Below are positions 43,657 through 52,638 of a stretch of DNA of 64,000 bases, in pieces; the first letter of the stretch is position 1; each line of letters begins with the position of its first letter. The notes under the pieces were generated by a model, which worked only from the letters and a program-made list of their open reading frames with translations, searched no databases and was not told the origin of the DNA. The DNA is taken from positions 62,001 through 126,000 of the forward strand of contig CAMFYL010000001.1 in assembly GCA_946002055.1 (NCBI GenBank). Direction: 5' to 3'. A program made the translations under genes and the position numbers. This stretch comes from an uncultured Roseburia sp. (GTDB taxonomy: Bacteria > Bacillota > Clostridia > Lachnospirales > Lachnospiraceae).

Positions 43657-44469
43657 CTATGTGGTAGACGAAGATAAGTATGACAGAATGTACGCTTTGT
43701 ACTTGTCCGAGATATGGATACGTGTATAGAGGTCAGCGTACTCCTTTGGGGTCAGTTCTGTCACATAATTTTCGATGAATTTTTTTGAAAGGCCGTGGTC
43801 CCTGGCAAAGTCAACTCCTTTGTTGTAGGCGACTGCGGCTTTTGTTTCTGAGGTGTATTTTCCGATAATAACATCTCCGTTTAAATGGAGCTTTGCCACA
43901 TACCAGGTTTTGTTGTTTTTCACTATCTGGGTAATGCCGTGATATCTGTTATGAATGATGATATTAGAGTAGCGATAGTCAGAGTCATCACCGTTGGCAA
44001 ATTCATAGTCGCGCCCCGCCACAGCATAGTTTTTGATACCATAGCGAGAAGCAATATTGTATTGCATACCGTAGTCGTTTACGAAGAGATGGCCGTTTCT
44101 TTGCATGATTTTATGGCTGGAATAGTAGAATAGGTCATCATTGTCAAATTTTAATGGTTCCGCTTTGGTGAGATAGTACAAAAAGAAACCCTTCTGCAAA
44201 TAGATAGGGGTTTTGATATAGATACCATTATCACGGTAATTGAGAATGCAAACGGCTTTCTCAAAGGAAAGATGAGTGAGATAGGCAGTGAAGTTGGAAA
44301 TCGTGATATTCCCATCGGATGCCATGCGTTGACCCTCTACATACATTTGATGAGCAACATTCTGATCCAAAGAACTGCCGAGACTGATATGTTTGTTTTT
44401 GAATGTGAGGCTGGCACGGTAATAGGTTGTGCCATCTTTTTTCTTGGTTTCGTATACCCCTGGCAGCAT
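43657..44469 (-). CDS. AP2-domain protein with degenerate HNH-like centre
   Basis: The start at 44469 (MLPGVYETKKKDG) has AAGGAG six bases upstream; the track adds five residues that encode this ribosome site. Residues 1-50 (GVYETKKKDGTTYYRASLTF, then HISLGSSLDQNVA) and residues 185-235 (YHGITQIVKNNKTWYVAKLH, then KYTSETKAAVAYNKG) both look like AP2/ERF DNA-binding domains. Between them, GRDYEFANGDDSDYRYSNII matches the H-x-N-G-D-x-x-D-N-R-x-S-N-L core of AP2-associated HNH homing endonucleases, but the metal/general-base His is replaced. About 270 residues. It is probably a domesticated DNA-binding protein without nuclease activity; the target is unknown. Confidence 0.72.
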   Translation of the reverse strand: MLPGVYETKKKDGTTYYRASLTFKNKHISLGSSLDQNVAHQMYVEGQRMASDGNITISNFTAYLTHLSFEKAVCILNYRDNGIYIKTPIYLQKGFFLYYLTKAEPLKFDNDDLFYYSSHKIMQRNGHLFVNDYGMQYNIASRYGIKNYAVAGRDYEFANGDDSDYRYSNIIIHNRYHGITQIVKNNKTWYVAKLHLNGDVIIGKYTSETKAAVAYNKGVDFARDHGLSKKFIENYVTELTPKEYADLYTRIHISDKYKAYILSYLSSSTT

Positions 44470-44558
44470 TTTAATCTCCTTCATCTTACGGTCGAATATT
44501 TGAACAGGTACATTATAACACTTTATTGCGCATATTGTAAAAGAAACCCTGTGCTACA

Positions 44559-44588
44559 TTGACACCACTTTTACAAATACAGTATAAT
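44559..44588 (+). promoter_or_regulatory. thrC promoter
   Basis: Consensus TTGACA (44559-44564), 18 bp, consensus TATAAT (44583-44588). Confidence 0.8.
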
Positions 44589-44642
44589 GGTCTCTAGCAA
44601 ATGTCGTATGATAATAGGATAAAGTAAAAAGAGGTAAGACAA

Positions 44643-46127
44643 ATGGAATTACAATACGTAAGCACAAGAGATGCGTCTGAGGTAGTGAGCGCATCACAGG
44701 CAATTTTAAAAGGTTTGGCAAATGGCGGTGGACTCTTTGTTCCAACCAGCATACCAAAGCTTGATGTAAGCCTTCAGGACCTTTCTAAGATGTCATATCA
44801 GGAAGTTGCATATGAAATCTTAAAGTTGTATTTATCAGACTTTACAGAGGAAGAGTTGAAAACCTGTATTGCACGTGCTTATGATGATAAGTTTGATACA
44901 GAGGAGATTGCACCAATGGTATATGCTGATGGAGCATACTACTTGGAACTGTTCCACGGTTCTACCATTGCTTTTAAGGATATGGCGCTTTCTATTTTGC
45001 CACATCTTATGATTACATCTGCCAGAAAGAATAACGTGACAAATGAAATTGTGATTCTGACAGCTACATCCGGTGATACAGGTAAAGCTGCACTGGCTGG
45101 TTTTGCCGGTGTAGAGGGAACCAAGATTATCGTGTTCTATCCTAAGGATGGCGTTAGCCCCATCCAGAAACAGCAGATGGTGACTCAGGTGGGAGATAAT
45201 ACACTTGTTGTTGGTATCAATGGCAACTTCGATCAGGCACAGACTGGTGTGAAGAAGATGTTTGCTGATGAGGCAATGGCAAAAGAGTTGGCAGAGGCCG
45301 GATATCAGTTTTCATCTGCTAATTCCATTAACATTGGCCGTCTTGTTCCGCAGATTGTTTATTATGTTTACGCTTATACACGTCTTCTTGCCAATGAGCG
45401 TATTGAAGAGGGAGAGAAGATCAATGTGGTAGTTCCAACAGGAAACTTTGGAAACATCCTGGCAGCATTCTATGCTAAGAACATGGGACTTCCTATAGAT
45501 AAGTTGATCTGTGCATCCAACGAGAATAAAGTACTTTATGACTTCTTTAAGACAGGTGTTTACGATAAGAACAGAGAATTCGTTCTTACCAACTCGCCAT
45601 CTATGGACATCTTGATTTCAAGTAATTTGGAGCGCCTGATTTACCGCATTGCCGGAGAGGATGCTTCAAAGAACGCTCAGCTAATGAAGCTGCTTACAAC
45701 AGAAGGTAAGTATGAAATCACACCAGAGATGAAAGAAAAACTGGCTGATTTCTACGGAAACTTTACAAGCGAAGCAGAGACGGCAGAGGTGATTCGCAAT
45801 CTCTACGAGAAGACAGGCTATGTTATCGATACACACACAGCTGTAGCAAGTGGTGTGTATGAGCAGTATAAGAAGGATACAGGGGATACAAAGGCAACGG
45901 TTATTGCATCCACAGCTAGTCCGTTCAAGTTTGCCAGAAGTGTAATGGGTGCCATTGATGAGGCATGCCTCGATATGGAGGACTTTGCTTTGGTTGATAA
46001 GTTGAGTGAGATTGCCAACGTAGAAGTGCCAAAGGCAGTGGAGGAGATTCGCTCAGCAGAAGTTCGTCATAAGATGGTTTGTGAAGTGGATGAGATGCCA
46101 CAGGTAGTTCGTGACTTTTTGAAATAA
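44643..46127 (+). CDS. thrC: Threonine synthase
   Basis: PLP enzyme that converts phosphohomoserine to threonine. The PLP lysine is in FHGSTIAFKDMALSILPH and the phosphate loop in NVVVPTGNFGNILAAFYAKN; TSGDTGKAALAGFAG is also typical. The N-terminus (MELQYVSTRDASEVVSASQAI) and length of 494 residues fit the long (E. coli/yeast-like) class. AAGAGGTAAGACAA is the ribosome site. It is a single-gene unit with a consensus promoter and a strong terminator. With asd and metA it draws on the aspartate pathway. Confidence 0.96.
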   Translation: MELQYVSTRDASEVVSASQAILKGLANGGGLFVPTSIPKLDVSLQDLSKMSYQEVAYEILKLYLSDFTEEELKTCIARAYDDKFDTEEIAPMVYADGAYYLELFHGSTIAFKDMALSILPHLMITSARKNNVTNEIVILTATSGDTGKAALAGFAGVEGTKIIVFYPKDGVSPIQKQQMVTQVGDNTLVVGINGNFDQAQTGVKKMFADEAMAKELAEAGYQFSSANSINIGRLVPQIVYYVYAYTRLLANERIEEGEKINVVVPTGNFGNILAAFYAKNMGLPIDKLICASNENKVLYDFFKTGVYDKNREFVLTNSPSMDILISSNLERLIYRIAGEDASKNAQLMKLLTTEGKYEITPEMKEKLADFYGNFTSEAETAEVIRNLYEKTGYVIDTHTAVASGVYEQYKKDTGDTKATVIASTASPFKFARSVMGAIDEACLDMEDFALVDKLSEIANVEVPKAVEEIRSAEVRHKMVCEVDEMPQVVRDFLK

Positions 46128-46145
46128 TAGGATTTACCCATAAGA

Positions 46146-46177
46146 ATAGGGGATAGACCACTAGGTCTATCCCCTAT
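46146..46177. terminator. Bidirectional terminator between thrC and the MshEN-CheX-like gene
   Basis: ATAGGGGATAGACC pairs perfectly with GGTCTATCCCCTAT over four bases. T-rich sequence on the plus side (ATTTGTTGTT) is moderate. Confidence 0.8.
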
Positions 46178-46192
46178 ATTTGTTGTTATGTA

Positions 46193-47089
46193 TTACTCCA
46201 TTTCTCCGTAGAGACTGGTAAGCAAGTGAATGGTTCCAAAAGGATACACAATTGGAATTAAGAAGGACGCTGGTGGCATAGTAAGTACCTCTCCCTCATC
46301 CACACTTGGTGGGTCAAGCAAAAGCTCTGTTGAGTACTGGTTGGACATATTTACAATAAACAAACCATTGTGAAGATTGATGAAGTCTTCGATAGAGGCT
46401 TGTACATACTCATCGAACTCGCTGAAATCTTCCTTTGCATAGCGTGACGCAAATTGAACGGCAACATCCGGTGTCATATCAATGCGGGAAATGCAGTTGA
46501 TTTTACCGTGGAGCGCCTGTGATACACAATAGTTCACAGGGTACTCTGTACATGGTACCGGTGTAAGAGGAGTGAAGTCGTCTCCGATGAAACGAACAAG
46601 GTTGTTAAACATCAACTCCATATACAGAATGCTGTACTCTGTTACAGGTACTTCTGCAATCATAAAGAAACGCTCAATGAGCCTTTTGATTTTGTCCTTA
46701 TTCTCTAAGTTGAGATCCATATCATAGAGTTCATTCTCTGTCTGATAATCAAGCATATGCTGCTGTAAATCTGTATTTGAAATAATGTTTTCGTCCACAA
46801 GGCACTGACCTAAGAGCAGATAATCCGGTGATTGTGAATTTAGCAAATCTCTAACCTGATCATCCGTAAGGTATCCACGTTCAATAGCGATTTCACCAAA
46901 GCGTTTATCTTCTCTGGTCTGTAGGAAACATACTTCGTCTACCTCGGAAGCAGCCATAATACCAGCGTGAATAGCAAGAGTACCAAGCTTAATGCGGGAA
47001 GTAGATACCTTTGTGATTGCATCTGTCAATTGTTCGGGAGTGACAGCTCCCTTGCGGAGTAAATAACTTCCAAAAAGCTGTGAATACAT
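46193..47089 (-). CDS. MshEN-like plus CheX-like domain protein
   Basis: The 298-residue protein sits directly behind a CheY-like gene (3 bases apart). Residues 1-115 repeat a pattern typical of MshEN/GspE-N domains: KLGTLAIHAGIMAASEVDEV, RFGEIAIERGYLTDDQVRDL and LLGQCLVDENIISNTDLQQH, each of the L/FGE-I-x-x-G-x-I/L-x-x-x-D-x-x form. Such modules can bind cyclic di-GMP. Residues 145-290 resemble the CheX/CheC phosphatase-like fold (YSILYMELMFNNLVRFIGDD, then FDEYVQASIEDFINLHNGLF). I infer a protein that links a second messenger to dephosphorylation or localisation of the neighbouring response regulator. The catalytic ExxN motif of CheX could correspond to SIEDFINLHNG, partly conserved. Confidence 0.7.
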   Translation of the reverse strand: MYSQLFGSYLLRKGAVTPEQLTDAITKVSTSRIKLGTLAIHAGIMAASEVDEVCFLQTREDKRFGEIAIERGYLTDDQVRDLLNSQSPDYLLLGQCLVDENIISNTDLQQHMLDYQTENELYDMDLNLENKDKIKRLIERFFMIAEVPVTEYSILYMELMFNNLVRFIGDDFTPLTPVPCTEYPVNYCVSQALHGKINCISRIDMTPDVAVQFASRYAKEDFSEFDEYVQASIEDFINLHNGLFIVNMSNQYSTELLLDPPSVDEGEVLTMPPASFLIPIVYPFGTIHLLTSLYGEME

Positions 47090-47092
47090 ATC

Positions 47093-47473
47093 TTATTCTC
47101 CCCCTAAATGCGTGTGAATTAAAGTCTTAACCTGAGCCGGATCAATTGGCTTCTGGATGAAGTCCTTAGCACCGGCAGTGATTGCTTTCTTAAGCTGAAG
47201 CTGTGTACCTACAGAAGATACAATCACTATTGTAGCGGACGGATCAAATGCAATAATGTTCTCCACAGCAGTTGTGCCATCCATCTCTGGCATAACGATA
47301 TCCAGTAATACTAGGTCTGGCTTGTGTTCCTTATATACAGAAACAGCTTCCATGCCGTTCTTGCCCTCATAGATGGTGATATTGTCGCACTCTGCAAGGA
47401 TGGTGTCCTTTAATTGCTTTCTAGCTAAAATGGAATCATCACATATAAGAACTGATTTGTTTGAGTAGTCCAT
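47093..47473 (-). CDS. CheY-like single-domain response regulator
   Basis: Receiver domain only, 126 residues. The acidic pocket is CDDSILARKQ, the phosphoacceptor Asp58 is in LVLLDIVMPEMDGTTAVE, the conserved Thr/Ser in VIVSSVGTQ and the Lys in DFIQKPIDPAQV. There is no output domain, so it acts through protein contacts. The partner gene downstream (CheX-like) may be its phosphatase. The KAITAGAKDFIQKP segment is CheY-like, and the KQLKDTIL helix suggests the group of stand-alone regulators common in Clostridia. GAGAGGTGAC is the ribosome site. The cognate kinase is not visible. Confidence 0.93.
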   Translation of the reverse strand: MDYSNKSVLICDDSILARKQLKDTILAECDNITIYEGKNGMEAVSVYKEHKPDLVLLDIVMPEMDGTTAVENIIAFDPSATIVIVSSVGTQLQLKKAITAGAKDFIQKPIDPAQVKTLIHTHLGGE

Positions 47474-47505
47474 AATTTGTCACCTCTCATGCTATATAAT
47501 AGGAT

Positions 47506-47534
47506 ATTTTACACTATTGATAGGAAATTTTCAA
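47506..47534 (-). promoter_or_regulatory. Promoter of the CheY-CheX-like operon
   Basis: Minus-strand TTGAAA (47529-47534), 17 bp, TAAAAT (47506-47511), 33 bases before the start. Confidence 0.6.
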
Positions 47535-47552
47535 ACAATTTCTGACAAGTTG

Positions 47553-47588
47553 AGATGAAAAATACCCACCTTCTAAAAAGGTGGGTAT
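47553..47588 (-). terminator. Terminator of the citrate synthase gene
   Basis: Minus strand: ATACCCACCTT pairs with AAGGTGGGTAT, then TTTTTC. Confidence 0.88.
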
Positions 47589-47598
47589 GAATGTGTTT

Positions 47599-48963
47599 TT
47601 ATCGCTGGTCAATGGGAGTGAAATCTCTGTGAGGACATACTGTCATATAGGCAGGTCTCATAATTTTGCCCTTGTGGCAAATCTCTTCCATTCGATGTGC
47701 ACTCCATCCGGCAATACGGGCGATTGCGAAAATCGGAGTGTAGAGTTCCATTGGCAGACCAAGCATTTCATAAACAAAACCGCTGTAAAAGTCAACATTA
47801 GGACTAACACCCTTGTAAATCTTTCGCTTATCTGCGATAACCTCCGGAGCCAGTCGCTCTACAAGAGAGTAGAGTGCAAATTCCTTTTGATATCCCTTTT
47901 CCTCAGAGAGAGCCTCTACATATGAGCGGAAGGTGACAGCTCTGGGATCGGATAAGGAGTATACTGCATGTCCCATACCGTAAATCAAACCGGCGTGGTC
48001 GAAAGCTTTCTTGTCAAGGAGAGCCTCTAAGTAGCTGCGCACTTCCTCTTCGTTGGTCCAATCCTTTACGTGTTCCTTCATATCTGCAAACATCTTCACA
48101 ACCTTAATGTTGGCGCCGCCATGCTTAGGACCTTTCAAGGAACCAATGGCTGCTGCGATAGCTGAGTAAGTGTCTGTTCCGGATGAAGAAACAAGGTGCG
48201 TGGTAAATGTGGAATTGTTTCCGCCACCGTGTTCCATATGCAAAATCAGCGCCACATCCAAAAGCTTAGCTTCCAGTGGAGAGAATTTGCTATCATCTCT
48301 TAGGCAGTGAAGAATGTTTTCTGCAGTTGAGAATTCTTTCTTCGGTGGATGGATAATCAAGCTTTCCATATTATAGTAATGACGATATGTCTGATAGCTA
48401 TACACCGAGAGAAGAGGGAACATACTAATCAGCTGTAAACACTGGCGCAGTACGTTGGCCTCTGAGGTGTCGTCGGGCTTCTCGTCGTAAGAATAAAGTG
48501 TTAAGACGCCACGAGCCAGAGCATTCATCATATCCTTGCTTGGTTTTTTCATAATAACGTCCCGGACAAAGTTCTGGGGAAGAGAACGGTATCTTCCCAA
48601 AAGATCACAGAATTCGTCTAACTCCTGTCTTGTGGGAAGTTTTCCAAATAATAATAAATAGGTACATTCCTCAAAACCAAAATGTGAGTCCTTTGGTTGG
48701 TTTTTAATGATTTCCTGTACGTTGTATCCTCGATAGAACAACTGTCCATCACATGGGACAGATTTGCCATCTACAATCTTAGTTGAGTTGACCTCGGAAA
48801 TATCTGTGATACCTACAAGGACACCCTTACCGTTTAAGTCGCGAAGCCCGCGCTTGACGTCGTATTCCTGATACAATTCAGGATCAATGTAAGAAGACTT
48901 CTTTGACATCTCAGACAATTTTACTAACTGAGGAGTAATTTCGCTAAATGTGTGATCCGCCAT
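47599..48963 (-). CDS. gltA: Citrate synthase
   Basis: Condenses oxaloacetate and acetyl-CoA to citrate; in fermentative Clostridia this supports glutamate synthesis by a partial cycle. Catalytic His and Asp regions are visible: ILHMEHGGGNNSTFTTHLVS (first His), GLIYGMGHAVYSLSDPRA (second His) and SPNVDFYSGFVYEMLGLP (Asp). KGPKHGGANIKVVKMFADMK is also conserved. AAGGAGG lies 2 bases before the ATG at 48972 and 11 before the ATG at 48963; the first is too close, so 48963 (MADHTFSEITP) is preferred, giving 454 residues. It is divergent from pckA with both promoters in 170 bases. Confidence 0.94.
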   Translation of the reverse strand: MADHTFSEITPQLVKLSEMSKKSSYIDPELYQEYDVKRGLRDLNGKGVLVGITDISEVNSTKIVDGKSVPCDGQLFYRGYNVQEIIKNQPKDSHFGFEECTYLLLFGKLPTRQELDEFCDLLGRYRSLPQNFVRDVIMKKPSKDMMNALARGVLTLYSYDEKPDDTSEANVLRQCLQLISMFPLLSVYSYQTYRHYYNMESLIIHPPKKEFSTAENILHCLRDDSKFSPLEAKLLDVALILHMEHGGGNNSTFTTHLVSSSGTDTYSAIAAAIGSLKGPKHGGANIKVVKMFADMKEHVKDWTNEEEVRSYLEALLDKKAFDHAGLIYGMGHAVYSLSDPRAVTFRSYVEALSEEKGYQKEFALYSLVERLAPEVIADKRKIYKGVSPNVDFYSGFVYEMLGLPMELYTPIFAIARIAGWSAHRMEEICHKGKIMRPAYMTVCPHRDFTPIDQR

Positions 48964-48999
48964 AGATGACATTACCTCCTTTTTGCATATATAGAGATT

Positions 49000-49028
49000 A
49001 CTTTACCATTTTTTGAAGATAAAAACAA
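49000..49028 (-). promoter_or_regulatory. Citrate synthase promoter
   Basis: Minus-strand TTGTTT (49023-49028), 17 bp, TAAAGT (49000-49005). Confidence 0.45.
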
Positions 49029-49052
49029 GTTATGAAAAATATGTGAAAAGGA

Positions 49053-49082
49053 TTGACAAAAAAATAACATTTAGGCTATATT
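49053..49082 (+). promoter_or_regulatory. pckA promoter
   Basis: Consensus TTGACA (49053-49058), 18 bp, TATATT (49077-49082). Confidence 0.7.
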
Positions 49083-49142
49083 GTACTTAGCAAAATTTGT
49101 TTTTAATTTTGAACAAAACATGAGTAAAGGAAGGAAAAAGCC

Positions 49143-50750
49143 ATGGCAAAAATTGATTTAACAAAGTATGGTATTACCGGAACGAAAGAAGTTGTTTACA
49201 ATCCATCCTACGATGAGTTGTATAAGGAGGAGATGGATCCTTCATTGGAGGGATATGAGAAAGGTCAGGAGACAGAGCTTGGTGCTGTCAACGTAATGAC
49301 AGGTATCTACACAGGCCGTTCTCCTAAGGATAAATATATCGTTGATGATGCTAACTCTCATGACACAGTTTGGTGGACATCTGATGAGTATGCCAATGAC
49401 AATCATCCAATGAGTGAGGATGTTTGGGCCACTGTTAAGGATATCGCTATCAAAGAGTTAGCTGACAAGAAGCTTTTTGTAGTAGATGCATTCTGTGGTG
49501 CTAATGCAGATACCAGAATGGCAGTACGTTTCATTATGGAAGTAGCTTGGCAGGCGCACTTTGTTGAGAATATGTTTATTATGCCTACAGCAGAAGAGCA
49601 GGAAAACTTTGAGCCTGATTTCATCGTTTACAATGCATCTAAGGCTAAGGTTACTAACTACAAGGAGTTGGGATTAAACTCTGAGACTTGTGTGGCTTTC
49701 AACACAACATCTAAGGAGCAGGTTATCATTAATACATGGTACGGCGGTGAGATGAAGAAGGGTATGTTCTCAATGATGAACTACTACCTTCCACTTCAGG
49801 GTATCGCTTCTATGCACTGCTCAGCAAATACAGATTTAAATGGCGAGAATACTGCTGTCTTCTTCGGTCTTTCAGGAACAGGTAAGACAACACTTTCTAC
49901 CGATCCTAAGCGTCTTTTGATCGGTGATGATGAGCACGGTTGGGATGACAATGGTGTATTCAACTTCGAAGGTGGTTGCTACGCTAAGGTTATCAACCTT
50001 GACAAAGAATCTGAGCCGGATATCTACAATGCGATTAAGAGAAATGCATTGCTTGAGAACGTTACCGTAGACGAGAATGGTAAGATTGACTTTGACGATA
50101 AGAGCGTTACTGAGAACACTCGTGTATCTTACCCAATTGATCACATTGACAATATTGTACGTCCAATTTCTTCTGCTCCTGCAGCTAAGGAGGTTATCTT
50201 CCTTTCAGCAGATGCATTTGGCGTACTTCCTCCAGTGTCTATCTTGACTCCGGAACAGACCAAGTACTACTTCTTGTCCGGATTCACAGCTAAGCTTGCT
50301 GGTACAGAGCGTGGTATCACTGAGCCAACTCCTACCTTCTCAGCTTGCTTTGGACAGGCATTCTTAGAGTTGCATCCTACAAAGTATGCAGAGGAACTTG
50401 TTAAGAGAATGGAGAAGAGTGGTGCTAAGGCTTATCTTGTTAACACAGGATGGAATGGTACCGGTAAGAGAATCTCTATTAAGGATACACGTGGTATCAT
50501 CGATGCTATCCTTGATGGCTCTATTGCTAAGGCTCCTACAAAGAAGATTCCTATGTTCGACTTTGAGGTTCCAACAGAACTTCCGGGCGTAGATCCTGCA
50601 ATTCTTGATCCTAGAGACACTTATGCAGATGCTTCTGAATGGGAAGCAAAGGCTAAGGATTTGGCTAGCCGTTTCGTTAAGAACTTCAAGAAATACGAAG
50701 GAAATGAAGCTGGTAAGGCACTTGTTGCTGCAGGTCCTAAGGCTGAGTAA
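49143..50750 (+). CDS. pckA: Phosphoenolpyruvate carboxykinase (ATP)
   Basis: Interconverts oxaloacetate + ATP with PEP + CO2 + ADP; in gut anaerobes it often runs in the carboxylating, ATP-forming direction. The PEPCK P-loop [20 protein letters not shown], the metal-binding [17 protein letters not shown] and [16 protein letters not shown] are intact in 535 residues, the normal size of the ATP form. Codon bias is strong, suggesting high expression. AAGGAAGGAAAAAGCC is the ribosome site. Divergent citrate synthase suggests coordinated control at the oxaloacetate node. A perfect terminator follows. Confidence 0.97.
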   Translation: MAKIDLTKYGITGTKEVVYNPSYDELYKEEMDPSLEGYEKGQETELGAVNVMTGIYTGRSPKDKYIVDDANSHDTVWWTSDEYANDNHPMSEDVWATVKDIAIKELADKKLFVVDAFCGANADTRMAVRFIMEVAWQAHFVENMFIMPTAEEQENFEPDFIVYNASKAKVTNYKELGLNSETCVAFNTTSKEQVIINTWYGGEMKKGMFSMMNYYLPLQGIASMHCSANTDLNGENTAVFFGLSGTGKTTLSTDPKRLLIGDDEHGWDDNGVFNFEGGCYAKVINLDKESEPDIYNAIKRNALLENVTVDENGKIDFDDKSVTENTRVSYPIDHIDNIVRPISSAPAAKEVIFLSADAFGVLPPVSILTPEQTKYYFLSGFTAKLAGTERGITEPTPTFSACFGQAFLELHPTKYAEELVKRMEKSGAKAYLVNTGWNGTGKRISIKDTRGIIDAILDGSIAKAPTKKIPMFDFEVPTELPGVDPAILDPRDTYADASEWEAKAKDLASRFVKNFKKYEGNEAGKALVAAGPKAE

Positions 50751-50768
50751 TCATACCGGATTTATCAG

Positions 50769-50796
50769 GCGCCACCTTTGGGGTGGCGCTTTTTTG
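50769..50796 (+). terminator. pckA terminator
   Basis: GCGCCACC pairs with GGTGGCGC, then seven T. Confidence 0.92.
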
Positions 50797-50855
50797 ATGA
50801 AAAAGTTTCCAAAATTTGTTTTGAGATAAGTATGGTATTTTTGCTTCGCTTGATA

Positions 50856-50861
50856 TATAAT
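50856..50861 (+). promoter_or_regulatory. -10 element of the 6S RNA promoter
   Basis: Perfect TATAAT about 15 bases before the predicted RNA. No good -35 at standard spacing. Confidence 0.4.
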
Positions 50862-50875
50862 ATAGACAAATAAAA

Positions 50876-51050
50876 ACCTGAAATGTACGATTTAACCTGT
50901 TGTTTTGAACCTACATTTACTTTAAACGGGATTCCTATATTGTCTGTTGGATGTCAAGCCTCCGTTTGCAGTGGAAGGCAGAAGCCAGATTGCGGTTACC
51001 CACCTAGCTTTGCTAGGAGTCAAAATATCAGGCCCGGCATTTTGGGGGTT
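50876..51050 (+). ncRNA. ssrS: Probable 6S RNA
   Basis: A 400-base gap between pckA and spoIID holds no ORF of note but strong RNA structure. CCTGAAATGT near 50877 can pair along its full length (with wobbles) with GCATTTTGGG near 51038, closing a long irregular hairpin. The 3' half reads CCACCTAGC-TTTG-GCTAGGAG, a hairpin flanked by conserved residues, resembling CACCTTG..CAAGGG in known 6S RNAs; the 5' half is a large AT-rich open region, like the bulge that mimics an open promoter. 6S RNA binds the housekeeping polymerase and regulates it at stationary phase. Length about 175 nt. Ends are approximate and tests by covariance search were not possible. Confidence 0.72.
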
Positions 51051-51083
51051 ACATAAGAAGAGATATGTAAGATACATAAGCTG

Positions 51084-51120
51084 GGAAGTTGCCTTGCGGC
51101 AACTTCCTTATTTTGTTTTT
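51084..51120 (+). terminator. Terminator after the 6S RNA
   Basis: GGAAGTTGCC pairs perfectly with GGCAACTTCC over TTGC, then TTATTTTGTTTTT. Confidence 0.9.
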
Positions 51121-51157
51121 CTCATTACATCAGTGCGAAATTTTGAAGGAGTTTAAG

Positions 51158-52579
51158 TTGACCAGATATACCATGAAAAAGCCGGAAAAAAGGGTGTTGA
51201 TTTTTCTTATCATACTTTGTGCAGCTTTGTTGTTTTTCATCTTGTATGTACAGGGTGAGATCAATGGTTTGCAAAGGTTTTTACAGAAAAAAGCAGAATC
51301 GGGCAAAGCGAAAATAGAGAAGACGGAGGAAATTGAACAAATGCCATATACCTTGAGCCTGCGTGTTGCCATAACAGGAGCAGATGCAAGTGTATATTGG
51401 AGTGATGTGGCTGTTGCCGGGGAAGATGGCTTGGTGGTTGATGTGAATGGTCAGCAAACAACCATAACTGCAGGAGAGACATATGTATATCCGGGAGAAG
51501 GCAATGTTCGACTTTCGCCCGCCGGACAGGGACAGCTTCACATCGCCGGCAGAGACAATGGTTATGAGGGTGTCCTGGAAATCTGCAAGACCACTGGCGG
51601 CATTATGATTATAAATGAAATTCAAATGGAGTCTTATTTAAAACGAGTGGTTCCAAGTGAGATGCCACGCACCTATGGGGCGGAGGCATTAAAGGCTCAG
51701 GCGGTTTGTGCCAGGACATATGCCTACGCAAACAGTAATACATACGCTTATCCGGAGGCGAGAGCCCATATGGATGATACCGTATCCTTTCAGGTATACA
51801 ATAATGGAAGTGAAACTGCGGAAACAAATGAAGCCATCGCTGCAACAGCAGGTGAAGTGTTGTTAAAGGGAAGTGATGTGCTTCCCACCATGTATTATTC
51901 TACTTCCTGTGGCTATCTTCAGGATGGAACTATGTTTGGCGGCACGTGCGATTTGGATGTTTATGCTTCTGAATACAGCGGTATAGAGGCGCCTGTGGAC
52001 CAATTTGAAACGTATATACGAAAAGGAGATCCTTATGCTTATGAAAGCCAGGAGAGATATTTCCGCTGGCAAGGAAATATATCAGCGGGGGATATGGAGG
52101 CATTGCGCACTGCACTTCGTTCTTTGTTAAAAGATGAGGATGCTCTCTCTTGCAATAAGAAGATGCAGCGTCTGATGACGAGTACGAAGAAGAGTGCAGA
52201 AAAAGCACTTGGAGCATTAGAGGAGATCAAAATCACACAGCGCAATCCGGGTGGAGCTGCAATGGCTATGGAACTTTCCTTTGCCGGTGGCAAAGTTTTG
52301 GTAAATGGGGAATTGCATATCCGTCAGGTTCTTGGTAGTATGGTCAGTGGGTTGACGCTGCAAAATGGTGAGGTGTTATCACAGGTGAGTACATTGCCAA
52401 GCGCAGCGATTGTCGTTGATAAACAATCCGACAACAACTTTGTTGTCTATGGCGGTGGCTTCGGCCATGGCGTGGGTATGAGTCAAAACGGTGCAAAGGC
52501 ACTTTGTGCTATGGGCTATACCTACAAAGATATTTTGCAGTACTACTATAAGAATACACAGTTATCAAAGATAGAATAA
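51158..52579 (+). CDS. spoIID: SpoIID/LytB domain protein, probably SpoIID
   Basis: Peptidoglycan lytic transglycosylase that, with SpoIIM and SpoIIP, drives engulfment of the forespore. The start is TTG at 51158, since GAAGGAG sits six bases before it; ATG 51173 is too far from the site. One signal-anchor segment follows (VLIFLIILCAALLFFILYV). The SpoIID core is present as VVPSEMPRTYGAEALKAQAV with the catalytic Glu of the PSE motif and CARTYAYAN, then MYYSTSCGYLQDG, and the end GGGFGHGVGMSQNGAKALCA. 473 residues is longer than Bacillus SpoIID (343 aa) because of a middle insertion. A LytB-like amidase enhancer is the alternative. Confidence 0.88.
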   Translation: MTRYTMKKPEKRVLIFLIILCAALLFFILYVQGEINGLQRFLQKKAESGKAKIEKTEEIEQMPYTLSLRVAITGADASVYWSDVAVAGEDGLVVDVNGQQTTITAGETYVYPGEGNVRLSPAGQGQLHIAGRDNGYEGVLEICKTTGGIMIINEIQMESYLKRVVPSEMPRTYGAEALKAQAVCARTYAYANSNTYAYPEARAHMDDTVSFQVYNNGSETAETNEAIAATAGEVLLKGSDVLPTMYYSTSCGYLQDGTMFGGTCDLDVYASEYSGIEAPVDQFETYIRKGDPYAYESQERYFRWQGNISAGDMEALRTALRSLLKDEDALSCNKKMQRLMTSTKKSAEKALGALEEIKITQRNPGGAAMAMELSFAGGKVLVNGELHIRQVLGSMVSGLTLQNGEVLSQVSTLPSAAIVVDKQSDNNFVVYGGGFGHGVGMSQNGAKALCAMGYTYKDILQYYYKNTQLSKIE

Positions 52580-52638
52580 GGAATGTCTATTCAGTGTCAG
52601 TTGCCCTTGACAACGGAGGGCTCATATAAGGAGAAAAT

